DNA of 34,893 nt from Candidatus Azophilus lithoversatilis (GTDB lineage Bacteria > Pseudomonadota > Gammaproteobacteria > Pseudomonadales > Azotimanducaceae): contig JAQAJJ010000013.1 in NCBI GenBank assembly GCA_028278675.1, positions 2,555 to 37,447 of the forward strand, given 5' to 3'. How positions within the stretch are numbered: position 1 is the stretch's first letter; every line of letters begins with the position of its first letter. A model generated the notes under the pieces. The model worked only from the letters and a program-made list of their open reading frames with translations, did no database searches and was not told where the DNA came from. Position numbers and translations under genes: made by a program. Shown piece after piece: positions 23,958 through 33,611 of the stretch.

Positions 23958-25082
23958 TCAAGCACTCATGAAGTGCGCGGCGAATGCGGTTGCGGCGCGC
24001 TCCGCGAACGGCCCGGCGAGGCCGTCGCGCAGAAAGCCGAGGCTGAGCAGGCGCTGGGCCTGCTGCGGGCCCAAGCCCCGGCTCAGGAGGTAGAACAGCA
24101 CTTCGGCGTCCAATTGCCCGACGGTCGCGCCGTGGGCGCAGCGCACATCGTCGTTGTAAATCTCCAGCTCCGGCTTGGTGTTGACCTCGGCGCTGGAGTC
24201 GAGGGCGAGATTGCGGTTGGAGAGGTCCGCATCGGCGCCGGCCGCCCCAGGATGGATGTGGATGCGGCCATTGAAGGTGCAGCGGCTCCTGCCTGCCGCC
24301 AAGTTGTGCTGCTTGATGCGGCTGACCGTGCCTCGGCTGGCGTGCTCGATCACGACTTGTTGATCGAGGCGTCCGCCCTCCTGAATCAAGGCGGCCCCGA
24401 CGCTGGAGAGACGGGCACCCTCGCCAGCGAGCGCGACGTTGAGATCCTGTCGCTGAAAGTTGCCCACGGTGCATTGATGGTTGAGCGTTAGCGCTGCGTT
24501 GCGCTGCAAATGCACCTGCAGCAAAGACCAACGATCGACACTCGACGCGAGTTCGGCGGTGGCGCAGGTGGCCTCGGAGTCCGGTCCGAGGGATAGCACC
24601 AGGACTTGTGCCCCTAAGCCGCCTTCACTGGCCGCTTCGGCCGCTTCCTGTTCGATATCGACCCGGCAGCCTGGGGCCACCTGCAGGAGCACCGGAGCGC
24701 TGACACCCAAGGAGGGGGCCGCCAGGCGAAGAGGATGGCTCGGCGTCCGCTCGACTTTGATCAGCCAGCCGGTGCCGGCCCGCGCGGCAGCGATGCCCGC
24801 CAGTGGATACCGGTTCAGGTCGATCCCGAACTGTGGCGGCGCGTCCAGCTCATCGAAGCGATGCAGGGCTGCTTCCGGAGGCAGCGCCTCCACTGGCGGG
24901 TCTTGATGCACGTCGGTTTGGATCAGCGCATCGGTGACCTTCGGCAGCGGCGAGTACTTCCAAGTTTCCCGCACCAACTTGCCTCCTAGGGCTCGTCGGC
25001 AGCGCGTTAAGCCCTCGGCGCCGAGCCAAGGCGGCGCCTCCAGCGAGCTGAGGGCCGCCATGTCACTTAGTCCGATAGCCAT
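23958..25082 (-). CDS. sufD: SufD, scaffold subunit of SufBCD
   Basis: A 374-aa SufD. The C-terminal core has the family block KPELEIYNDDVRCAHGATVG and LDAEVLFYLLSRGLGPQQA; the beta-helix core precedes it. SufD pairs with SufB on the SufC ATPase dimer. ATG 25082 overlaps sufC by 16 bp and has GAAGG 6 bp upstream; ATG 25061 is an alternative. The N-terminal 100 residues are poorly conserved, as usual. Confidence 0.93.
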   Translation of the reverse strand: MAIGLSDMAALSSLEAPPWLGAEGLTRCRRALGGKLVRETWKYSPLPKVTDALIQTDVHQDPPVEALPPEAALHRFDELDAPPQFGIDLNRYPLAGIAAARAGTGWLIKVERTPSHPLRLAAPSLGVSAPVLLQVAPGCRVDIEQEAAEAASEGGLGAQVLVLSLGPDSEATCATAELASSVDRWSLLQVHLQRNAALTLNHQCTVGNFQRQDLNVALAGEGARLSSVGAALIQEGGRLDQQVVIEHASRGTVSRIKQHNLAAGRSRCTFNGRIHIHPGAAGADADLSNRNLALDSSAEVNTKPELEIYNDDVRCAHGATVGQLDAEVLFYLLSRGLGPQQAQRLLSLGFLRDGLAGPFAERAATAFAAHFMSA

Positions 25083-25809
25083 GCATAGCCTTCGGCCTCC
25101 AGCTTCTCCGCCAGATGCCTATCGCCGCTGGCGACGATGCGGCCTTCGCTGAGCACATGAACGCGGTCGGGAACGATGTGGTTGAGCAGCCGTTGGTAGT
25201 GGGTGATCAGCAGCACGCCGGTGTCGGCGCTGCAAAAGCGGTTGATCCCGGCGGCGACGGTTTGCAGAGCGTCGATGTCGAGGCCGGAGTCGGTTTCATC
25301 GAGCACGGCGAGCTTGGGTTCGAGCAACAGCAGCTGCAGGATTTCGTTGCGCTTCTTCTCGCCGCCGCTGAAGCCCTCGTTGACCCCCCGTTTGAGGAAC
25401 TCCGGGTTCAACTCCAGGCTCTTTGCCAAGGCGCGGGCTCGCTTCATGAAGCTGACCGCCGATTCGGGTTGCGCCCCTTGGGCGGCCCGGTGGCTGTCCC
25501 AGGCTGCCTTGAGAAACTCCATGTTGCTGAGGCCAGGAATCTCCACCGGGTACTGAAAAGCCAGGAATAGGCCCGCTTGAGCCCGTGCCTCAGGTTCAAG
25601 GCCGGTGAGGCCGGCGCCGTTGAAGGATACCTGCCCGGCGGTGACCTCGTAGCCGGGCCGCCCGGCCAGCACATTGGCCAAGGTGCTCTTGCCGGAGCCG
25701 TTGGGGCCCATGATGGCGTGAATCTCCCCGGTCTCAACGCGCAGGCTCAAGTTCCTGAGAATCGGTTCGCCGTTGACGCTGGCATGCAGGTCATGGACCT
25801 CGAGCAGGC

Positions 25810-25813
<4 letters not shown>
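25067..25813 (-). CDS. sufC: SufC, ATPase of SufBCD
   Basis: A 248-aa ABC-type ATPase: Walker [11 protein letters not shown]-loop [10 protein letters not shown], SufC-specific signature [10 protein letters not shown], Walker [13 protein letters not shown], and the H-loop in [11 protein letters not shown]. It powers the SufBCD scaffold in the cytoplasm. The start is TTG 25813 in a TTGA overlap with the sufB stop, which gives the standard family length. Confidence 0.96.
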
Positions 25814-27267
<1,454 letters not shown>

Positions 27268-27296
27268 TGCGAGCCTTTTCGAATGCGATTCCTAAC

Positions 27297-27385
27297 GAGG
27301 CTGTGCCTCAGAACCACGAGAGGGCGCACCGCCTTGGGGCGGCGGCGTACGCAAGCGCACGGCCGAGTTGCTGCCGCAACTCGGC
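27297..27385. repeat. Hairpin cluster in the sufB leader region
   Basis: Three perfect stems: GAGGC/GCCTC (27297-27309), CCGCC/GGCGG (27329-27342), and GCCGAGTTGC/GCAACTCGGC (27362-27385, loop TGCC). The last shares its core, GAGTTGCTGC and GCAACTCGGCG, with the palindrome at 2423-2441. With transcription from the promoter at 27453-27482 they fall within the suf 5' leader. Confidence 0.55.
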
Positions 27386-27452
27386 GGTCGCCGGGCGCAA
27401 AAGATGGTTCATTTGGTAGCCTTTTCCTGCGATCAACAAACTAGTGCCGCAC

Positions 27453-27482
27453 ATTGTAACTGCGGTGCAGGGGAATACCCAA
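27453..27482 (-). promoter_or_regulatory. Putative suf operon promoter
   Basis: Minus-strand TACAAT (27458-27453) fits a -10 in five of six positions, and TTGGGT (27482-27477), 18 bp upstream, is a weak -35 lying within the IscR-like operator. A leader of about 180 nt would precede sufB. Confidence 0.4.
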
Positions 27483-27517
27483 CTAAATTAGTCGGGTATT
27501 GAATTAGTCGGGTATTG
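27474..27517. promoter_or_regulatory. IscR type-1-like operator with tandem half-site duplication
   Basis: 27475-27499 is a 25-bp imperfect palindrome: left arm ATACCCAACTA, right arm TTAGTCGGGTAT. It matches the known IscR type-1 consensus ATASYYGACTRwww-YAGTCRRSTAT at all positions but one (A for G in the left arm). The right half is duplicated exactly in tandem: the 16-mer AATTAGTCGGGTATTG is at 27486-27501 and again at 27502-27517. It overlaps the weak -35 of the suf promoter and lies between ferredoxin and sufB. Regulation by an Rrf2-family IscR-like repressor is inferred. Confidence 0.7.
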
Positions 27518-27523
27518 GGCTGC

Positions 27524-27826
27524 TCAAGTCACCGACAGGCCCTGCCCGGCGACCTTGTCCACTCGTTGCCGGGTGGTGGCCTTGTCCTCGAACCATTGGG
27601 CGTTGATGGCGGTGAATTCGGCCGTCTCCGACGGCACCTGAGCATCCGCAAAGATGGCGCCCACCGGACAGGCTGATTCGCAGGCGGCGCAGTCGATGCA
27701 CTCATCCGGATGGACGTAGCACATGCGGTCGTCGCCTTCATCGAAGTAGATGCAATCCACCGGGCAGACTTCGATGCAGGACTGATCCTGCACGTCGATG
27801 CAGGCGTTGGTGATCACGAAAGTCAC
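27524..27826 (-). CDS. fdxA: 7Fe-type ferredoxin (FdxA-like)
   Basis: A 100-aa electron carrier with two cluster motifs: Cys9, Cys17, Cys21 and Cys25 in CIEVCPVDCIYFDEG, and Cys43, Cys46, Cys49, Cys53 in ECIDCAACESACPVGAI, followed by a C-terminal tail like FdxA proteins. The first cluster lacks the C-x2-C spacing of a normal 4Fe-4S site, as in 7Fe [3Fe-4S]/[4Fe-4S] ferredoxins. The start is GTG 27826, without an evident ribosome binding site. It lies upstream of the suf operon on the same strand, separated by the operator region. It could serve the P450s as electron donor; this is inference. Confidence 0.88.
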   Translation of the reverse strand: MTFVITNACIDVQDQSCIEVCPVDCIYFDEGDDRMCYVHPDECIDCAACESACPVGAIFADAQVPSETAEFTAINAQWFEDKATTRQRVDKVAGQGLSVT

Positions 27827-27959
27827 TGGAGTTGGCCGTTCCCTAAGAAGCCGGATAGGCTAGCCAAAATGTTGAGCGTTGCCAATGGCTCGCTGATGGG
27901 GTCGCTGATGGGGGCGTGGGTTGGGCTGAAAGGGGGTGCGAGGGCGCTGGCTATGCCAC

Positions 27960-28337
27960 TCAAGCCTTCGGCCCGTCGAAAGACTTGATGTGTTCGTACC
28001 ATCCAGAACCCCTTACCCGCAGCGGAATCCCACCAAGCCGTTCGCCCGTCTCAAGGTGTTTTCCCCGACCCTCCCAGGCGTTGGGGTCACGCTGCCACTC
28101 GTTGAGGACGCGCTCCGCCTCCTCATAGCTCGGCGCTTCGACCTCGTAAAGCGAGAGGTATTCGGAGACGGTCTCACCGTCGAGGTGCGGCCCGCTCAGC
28201 CTGAATACGCTGCCGCGAATGAAGTTGGGGCACTTGGCGGTGTCCTCGATGTGCTGAACAACGAACCACTCCTCGAAGGGCGCTCGGCTGTCGGCGGCCG
28301 GTGGCTCGCAAAGGCCGATGAGAACGAAACGGGGCAT
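27960..28337 (-). CDS. Small dimeric alpha/beta-barrel protein (EthD/DUF4286-like)
   Basis: A 125-aa protein. It has FVLIGLCEPPAADS as first strand, FEEWFVVQHIEDTAKCPNFIRG with the H-x-x-D-x pattern of EthD-like proteins, a GETVSEYLSLYEVEAPSYEEA strand-helix unit, and a hydrophilic tail. The ATG at 28337 has AGAGG about 8 bp upstream; the frame is open further 5' only through repeat DNA. EthD-like proteins often accompany P450s and catabolic enzymes, but the assignment is by fold pattern only. Confidence 0.7.
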   Translation of the reverse strand: MPRFVLIGLCEPPAADSRAPFEEWFVVQHIEDTAKCPNFIRGSVFRLSGPHLDGETVSEYLSLYEVEAPSYEEAERVLNEWQRDPNAWEGRGKHLETGERLGGIPLRVRGSGWYEHIKSFDGPKA

Positions 28338-28364
28338 GGCTTTTCCTCTTCCCTGGTGAGTTGT

Positions 28365-28506
28365 TTTGAATCGGACATTTGAATCGGACACACATAAGTT
28401 GAGCGGGAGGAACGCGGTTGAGCGGGATACACATAAGTGTACATTGCTCGCAGTTGAGCGGGACACACATAAGTTGAGCGGGACGCACATTGAATCGGAC
28501 GCCCCC
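28365..28506 (+). repeat. GGGACACAC-core repeat array 2
   Basis: Seven tandem degenerate units, each starting TTGA: TTGAATCGGACA, TTGAATCGGACACACATAAG, TTGAGCGGGAGGAACGCGG, TTGAGCGGGATACACATAAG plus 16 nt, TTGAGCGGGACACACATAAG, TTGAGCGGGACGCACA and TTGAATCGGACGCCCCC. Unit consensus is TTGAGCGGGACACACATAAG. It lies between the EthD-like gene and the P450 gene; nothing else is seen in the rest of that 332-bp gap (28507-28669). Confidence 0.85.
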
Positions 28507-28669
28507 GGTCAACCTGCTAACGAAGCGGAAAGCAGCCGAGTGACAGTGTGCGGGGTGGCAGGAAGGGGCCGATGGGGATTGTGGACGATGCCGCGTTCGC
28601 GTTAGTTTAAGGCTTGGGCCGCTGCAAACCACAGCATACACATTCAGCGCAGTAGCGCGGGAGAGACTC

Positions 28670-30106
28670 ATGGCCACTGGCTGCCCCTTTACCTTGGACA
28701 TCTTTGCCGAGCCGGAGGATCGCTCCGGCGATACCGGCGCTCAATTCGATTTCCCCTTGATGCCGGAAGGGCAGGCATTCGACATGGGCCACGCGCCGGA
28801 CGGCAGGCCGCTTTTCGATCCGCGCATCCTTCAGTCCGCCGAGTTCTTTCGCAATCCCTACCCTTACTACCGCATTCTGCGGGATCACTACCCGGTCTAT
28901 CACGACCGGCTGCACAACACCTACTACGTCACCCGCTACGAGGATATCACCCGCTGTTACTTTGACGACGAGGGTTTCAACACCATTCCTAAGGGCAGTT
29001 CCAGCGGCGTGCTCGGCAACACCCAACTGGAGCTTTCCGGCGTGGAGCACCGGCGGCGGCGCAACCTTTACGGGCAGCATTTGGTCGGCCAGTCGCTCAA
29101 GAACCGCATTCCCGCCATTCAGCGCCAAGCACGAGAGATGATCGGGGCTTGGGACGGCATCAACGATACCGCAGTGGTGTCCGAGTCCGATGGGGTGCGC
29201 ACTGTGGAGTTGGGCATGGCCTTCGCCAACGAATTTCCCATCCGCGTGGTCTGCGAAGTGCTCGGCTTTCCCAAGGAAGCCCAAGATGACTTCTACTATT
29301 GGTACAACTCCATGATGTCCGGGCTGGGTGGTTCGGAGACCCATCAGCAGGGATTGGAGGCTCGCCAGCATCTGGAGGACTACGTGGAGGGCATCGTCGA
29401 GGCACGGCGCAAGCAGCCTACCTACCTGTACGACGAGGCCGGAGACCCCATCAGCAAGGACATCATCTCCAAGCTATCCGAAACCAATCTGGACGTCGAC
29501 TACCTCTCCACGGAAGAAATCACCTCCAACATCGCCTTGGTGGTCGGTGGCGGCGGCGAAACGACCCGGGGTGCCATCCTTAACATGTGGTACCTGCTGC
29601 TGCTGCACCCGGAGCAGTTCGAGGCGGTCCGCAACGACGATTCGCTTTGGGACGCAGCGTTCCACGAGACGCTGCGCCATTCCTCCTCCATCGGTGGCCA
29701 GCCCCGCCACAACACCTACGATGTGGTGATGCACGGGGTCAAGGTGCCGGCGGGCTCACTCATGGAGATGGTGGATTTCTCCGCCAACCACGACGAGCGG
29801 GTGTTCAAGGACCCGGAGATGTTGACCATCTTCCGCGATGACCTCTCCACCGGCAAGATTCTGCGCAGTGGGTACAACAAGAACGGTCGCCGCAACCACA
29901 TGGCCTTCGGGGTTGGTCCGCATCTATGTCCGGGCGCTTGGATATCCCATCAGGAAGCGGTCGAAGGTTCCCGCATCTTATTGAAACACCTAAAAAATCC
30001 GCGTATCAACGTGGAGCGAATGGCGAAGGACATCGATGGTGTTGGCTTGAGGCCCTTGGGTATTGTGTCGGTGCGCGAACTACATCTCGACTATGACCTT
30101 CCATGA
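28670..30106 (+). CDS. Cytochrome P450 monooxygenase
   Basis: A 478-aa P450. I-helix VVGGGGETTRGA, K-helix ExxR in ETLRHSS, and heme loop MAFGVGPHLCPGAWISH with ligand Cys420. The N terminus carries about 45 residues before the usual FDPRILQSAEFFRNPYPYYRILR start. ATG 28670 has GGGAGAG just upstream. The next gene, 111 bp away, is a heme-less relative with a matching N-terminal half (NPYPLLAVLRENYPCYRDW against NPYPYYRILRDHYPVYHDR). Substrate unknown. Confidence 0.95.
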   Translation: MATGCPFTLDIFAEPEDRSGDTGAQFDFPLMPEGQAFDMGHAPDGRPLFDPRILQSAEFFRNPYPYYRILRDHYPVYHDRLHNTYYVTRYEDITRCYFDDEGFNTIPKGSSSGVLGNTQLELSGVEHRRRRNLYGQHLVGQSLKNRIPAIQRQAREMIGAWDGINDTAVVSESDGVRTVELGMAFANEFPIRVVCEVLGFPKEAQDDFYYWYNSMMSGLGGSETHQQGLEARQHLEDYVEGIVEARRKQPTYLYDEAGDPISKDIISKLSETNLDVDYLSTEEITSNIALVVGGGGETTRGAILNMWYLLLLHPEQFEAVRNDDSLWDAAFHETLRHSSSIGGQPRHNTYDVVMHGVKVPAGSLMEMVDFSANHDERVFKDPEMLTIFRDDLSTGKILRSGYNKNGRRNHMAFGVGPHLCPGAWISHQEAVEGSRILLKHLKNPRINVERMAKDIDGVGLRPLGIVSVRELHLDYDLP

Positions 30107-30111
30107 ATTAA

Positions 30112-30176
30112 GTGGAGACAGCCCGTCGGCTGGCTGGTTGTTCCTTTGGCGTCAGCGGCGTGCCGTTCCCGGGCAA
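30112..30176 (+). repeat. Copy B of the 65-bp conserved sequence
   Basis: Starts 5 bp after the P450 stop. Read from GTG 30112 it gives METARRLAGCSFGVSGVPF and continues PGK; the reading continues open into the following gene in another frame. It matches copy A at 1-65 (minus strand). Possibilities are a short peptide gene, a translated leader for the heme-less protein, or a repeat. Confidence 0.4.
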
Positions 30177-30217
30177 GCTGAGGGCTCGGCTGACTGGATC
30201 GGCAGGGCAGGGCGACC

Positions 30218-31552
30218 GTGACGGAGAGCGGCTTGACTGTGATTGGCGCCAATGGGGTGGCCATCCCGGAGGGCACCCACGGCGATGCCGGCTTTCGCAC
30301 CTACGAAGTGTTCCAGCGGGAGCGAGTGGGCCAGTCCACGGCCAAGATCAAGCCAGCGCAGTTGGTCTCGCGGGAGTTTGCCGACAACCCCTATCCGCTG
30401 CTGGCCGTCCTGCGCGAGAACTACCCGTGCTACCGGGATTGGCTGAACAATTGCTTTTGGATCACCCGCTACAACGACGTCACTTCGGTGTTCACCGACG
30501 ACGCCAATTTCGAAACCCGCTCCAAGGCTTGGCACCTCGGCATCGAGGGCTTCGGCACGGACTTGCGGGCCGCGTTGCCGGTGCTGACCGCCCAGGCGAA
30601 CGCATGGGACCTCAACATCCGGCGCTTGGCCGAGGCAGCGGTCGCGGATTTCGCGCCGCGTGGTGAAGCCGATCTCGCCACCGAATTCGCGGCGCGCCTG
30701 AACATGCAGCTTTGGCTGGCGATGCTCGATGTGACAGAAGAGGATGCGCCACTGATCGCCGCCCTGCTGTGGCGGCTGCACCGGGGCGTGAGTTGGGATC
30801 CCCGCATTTGTCTGGATGGCATTGCCGCAGCGGAGGAACTCGCCGCTTGCCTAGCGCCATTGCTCGATGCGCGGCGGAGTGTGCCGGGCGGCGACTTGAT
30901 CTCCGCAGTGGCTGGCTTGGAGTTGGCCGATGGTCCGGCAGAGCCGAAGGACTTGGTGGCGACGCTGCTGGAGATGGATTTCGAGACCCTGCACGGCGCA
31001 CTGGCCAATCTGTGGCTGGCGCTGTTGAATGACCCGGAGGGGTTTGAAAAGGTTTGCGCCGACCGGCGCTATGTCAAATTGGCGGTATTGGAGACCTTCC
31101 GCCATTCGACGCCGGTGCTGGCCGCGCCGCGCTTTGCCCGGCATGAGGTGGAGCGTTTCGGCCGCCTGATTCCAAAGGGCGGGTTGCTGCTGTGCTCAGC
31201 GGCGGCAGCCAATCGGGATCCGCGCATCTTTGCCGACCCAGACCGCTTCATCGCCGGCCGCAAGGACGTTTGCCACCGTGAGGCCCGGGGTCAGTATCGG
31301 GCGGACGGTTTGGCAATGGGCATGACGCCGGGCCTAGGGTCGCCCACCGCCCATCCGGCGGTGCCGGAAGACCGCCCCCGGTCGCTGTACGCCCTGACTC
31401 GGGACACCTTGGTCACTGCGTCCAATACCTTGCTGGAAGCGGTGGATCAGATCGCCCTGGCGGACGGCGTCGAACGGCCGCGCGCCGTCTGCCGCAGACT
31501 CGGGGAGATGCACACCTGCTGGCGTTTGCCCGTGCGCTTTCGGATACGTTGA
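30218..31552 (+). CDS. P450-fold protein lacking the heme-ligand cysteine
   Basis: A 444-aa protein clearly homologous to the neighbouring P450: DNPYPLLAVLRENYPCYRDW, FWITRYNDVTSVFTDDANFE, K-helix LETFRHSTPV with ExxR kept, and ANRDPRIFADPDRFIAGRK. The heme loop, gap-free against the neighbour's MAFGVGPHLCPGAW, reads LAMGMTPGLGSPTA: the Cys is Gly374, and the conserved His and Gly are also lost. The I-helix oxygen-activation motif is replaced by MDFETLHG. The frame is intact over its whole length, so it is not simply decaying. Known heme-less P450 homologs (EryCII, DesVIII) act as glycosyltransferase partners, so a structural or partner role is possible. The start is GTG 30218. Confidence 0.88.
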   Translation: MTESGLTVIGANGVAIPEGTHGDAGFRTYEVFQRERVGQSTAKIKPAQLVSREFADNPYPLLAVLRENYPCYRDWLNNCFWITRYNDVTSVFTDDANFETRSKAWHLGIEGFGTDLRAALPVLTAQANAWDLNIRRLAEAAVADFAPRGEADLATEFAARLNMQLWLAMLDVTEEDAPLIAALLWRLHRGVSWDPRICLDGIAAAEELAACLAPLLDARRSVPGGDLISAVAGLELADGPAEPKDLVATLLEMDFETLHGALANLWLALLNDPEGFEKVCADRRYVKLAVLETFRHSTPVLAAPRFARHEVERFGRLIPKGGLLLCSAAAANRDPRIFADPDRFIAGRKDVCHREARGQYRADGLAMGMTPGLGSPTAHPAVPEDRPRSLYALTRDTLVTASNTLLEAVDQIALADGVERPRAVCRRLGEMHTCWRLPVRFRIR

Positions 31553-31613
31553 TGCGGCCCGCCGCGGTCCGTTTTTCGGGCCGTTCCGCTTCATTTTTCA
31601 TTTGGGGAGATTC

Positions 31614-32933
31614 ATGGAGGCAAAAACGCCCAACCACGCACTGAGTCCCATGCGCTGCCCGACGCATCTGGAAGATGTTGACCTGTTCTCGCCGGGCGCG
31701 TCGGAACATTGGTATGCCGCCTACGACATTCTGCACGCGCAAGCGCCTGTGCATCGCATCCCCGGCGAGGGATTTGAGCCGGGCACTGATGCTTTCATTC
31801 TCTGCAAGCATGAGGACATTGCCCGCGTGGTGCGCGACGAGCGGCGCTATCCGGTCATTGGCAGTCTGTTTCTGCAGCAACTGCTGGAAGCCGGTGAGCC
31901 GCCATACGACCGGCCGGGCGTTGGCGCGATTACGGCGTCGATGGCCAGCTTACGCCCCAATCCAAAGCTTTGGCGGGCGCACCGGCAGGAACTGACCGAT
32001 CCTTGGGTCGGCCCCGGTGCCGGCCGCAACGAGCTGATGATCGAGCAGGTGGCCCACGAATTGATCGACCGCTGGATCGATCGCGGGCAGGTCGAGTTTG
32101 TCTCCGAGTTTGCTCAGCCCCTGCCGCAGATGGTGATGGCCAACATCCTTGGCTGGCCGCTATCCGACCTCAAACTGCTCAAGCACTTTGGCGATGGCAC
32201 CGTAAAGCCCTTCGTGTATGGCCGCAAGCACAACAATCTGCTGGACGAGGAGGAGACCAAGGCGCAGCAGGGGGTGCTGGAGGAGTTCAAGCAGTACACG
32301 GCAAACCTGATTCAGGAGAAGCGCCGGTCCCCCCAGGAGGACATGATCAGTTTCCTGACCGAGGTGGAATATTCCCCACTTGGACGCAAGCTGACCGACT
32401 TGGAGATCAACGGCATCGTTTATGCCATGGTCATCGGCGGCTTGGAGACGACCCAATATGCCTTGGCCGAGGAAGTGCAACTGCTGATCGAGAGAGATGG
32501 CGTGTGGGATGCGATTCGGGCTGATCGCAGCAAGATGCGAGCCTTCATCGAAGAAGGCATGCGCCTGCGCTCCCCGACCCAGGGGCTGTCCACGCGGATC
32601 ACCAGCCAGGATGAAGTGTTTCAAGGAGTTAAGGTGCCGAACGGCTCCTACCTTCACTTGCGCTGGGCGGCGGCCAACATCGACCCCGATGAGTGGCAGT
32701 GCCCTCAGGAACTGCAGCTGGACCGCAAGGCCGGCACCCGGCATCTGGTGTTCTCCCAAGGCCCACGGGTATGCCCTGGTGCCCATTTGTCGCGCATTGA
32801 GCAACTGGTTGCTTGGAACGCCCTGTGCGACCGCATAAGAGGCTTCTCATATGGGGAGGGCAACCAGTTTTTGCACCAACCGGGAATCATGCTGGGAACA
32901 CTGGAGCTTCACCTCGAATTCGACGCTGCATAG
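31614..32933 (+). CDS. Cytochrome P450 monooxygenase
   Basis: A 439-aa P450. I-helix VIGGLETTQYALAEE, K-helix ExxR in EEGMRLRSPT, and heme loop LVFSQGPRVCPGAHLSR with ligand Cys387. The C terminus ends LELHLEFDAA. ATG 31614 is 4 bp after GGGGAG (31604-31609). It follows the heme-less gene by 61 bp on the same strand, so the three probably form one transcription unit. Substrate unknown. Confidence 0.95.
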   Translation: MEAKTPNHALSPMRCPTHLEDVDLFSPGASEHWYAAYDILHAQAPVHRIPGEGFEPGTDAFILCKHEDIARVVRDERRYPVIGSLFLQQLLEAGEPPYDRPGVGAITASMASLRPNPKLWRAHRQELTDPWVGPGAGRNELMIEQVAHELIDRWIDRGQVEFVSEFAQPLPQMVMANILGWPLSDLKLLKHFGDGTVKPFVYGRKHNNLLDEEETKAQQGVLEEFKQYTANLIQEKRRSPQEDMISFLTEVEYSPLGRKLTDLEINGIVYAMVIGGLETTQYALAEEVQLLIERDGVWDAIRADRSKMRAFIEEGMRLRSPTQGLSTRITSQDEVFQGVKVPNGSYLHLRWAAANIDPDEWQCPQELQLDRKAGTRHLVFSQGPRVCPGAHLSRIEQLVAWNALCDRIRGFSYGEGNQFLHQPGIMLGTLELHLEFDAA

Positions 32934-32979
32934 GGCAGCGAGAGGTTACTGGGGGTTGTTCGTCTTGTCCTCGGCTGGC

Positions 32980-33096
32980 GTCGTCGACTGGGACACACGT
33001 CGACTGGGACGTCGACTGGGACACACATCTTTGCCGGTCGTCGTCGACTGGGACACACATCTTTGCGCGTCGTCGACTGGGACACACATCTTTGCC
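32980..33096 (+). repeat. GGGACACAC-core repeat array 3
   Basis: Five units sharing GTCGACTGGGAC: GTCGTCGACTGGGACACAC (32980-32998), GTCGACTGGGAC (32999-33010), and three longer ones ending CACACATCTTTGC (33011-33035, 33036-33066, 33067-33096). The core GGGACACAC is exact in four. It lies right after the last P450. The remainder of the 678-bp gap (33097-33611) contains no gene or element that I can support. Confidence 0.85.
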
Positions 33097-33611
33097 GAGT
33101 TGAGGTTCGCATCTCTAGGGCCTGTTACCACTACTTGGGTTGGCCCTGCCGGGATCCCTTTTTCTTCGGGCAAGGCGGAGCGAGCGCGGTGTGGCCACGA
33201 TCACATGAGCGAGCGACAATGCCGTCCGGGGAAAAACGGACCGGGCCCTTCGGGTTGCGCCCCAAGCCGCGCCACTCGGCGTTACTCGTCGCTTGCTTGA
33301 CGCTGGCCAGACCGCGTTCCTCACGCCTTGATTGGCGCGGCCTTGGGCGCAACAGCGCTAACCTATCTAGTGTTAAAGACCTTGGCCAGTGACTCTTGGA
33401 TCATGCGTTGTGGAGTCGCTCGGCGGTGCCAAGGCGCTTCTATCGCCGACAAATTCACTGATCGGTGTGGCACTCACGGAAATCGAGGCGAAACCGCCGA
33501 CTGAGAATCCTTCTACTTGGGATTGCGCTGCTGAAGATAAGGCGCCGCAGAGGCGGCAGGGCTTGAGCGGATTGGTTGCAATTGCCCGGCAACGGACATG
33601 GCTTGCTTTGG

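Noticed and set aside
28670-32933. Natural-product biosynthetic gene cluster around the P450s
   Set aside because: No polyketide, peptide or terpene synthase in the window; the surrounding enzymes fit catabolism better.
33115-33600. Several short frames after array 3
   Set aside because: Overlapping in most frames, no ribosome binding sites and no recognisable family.
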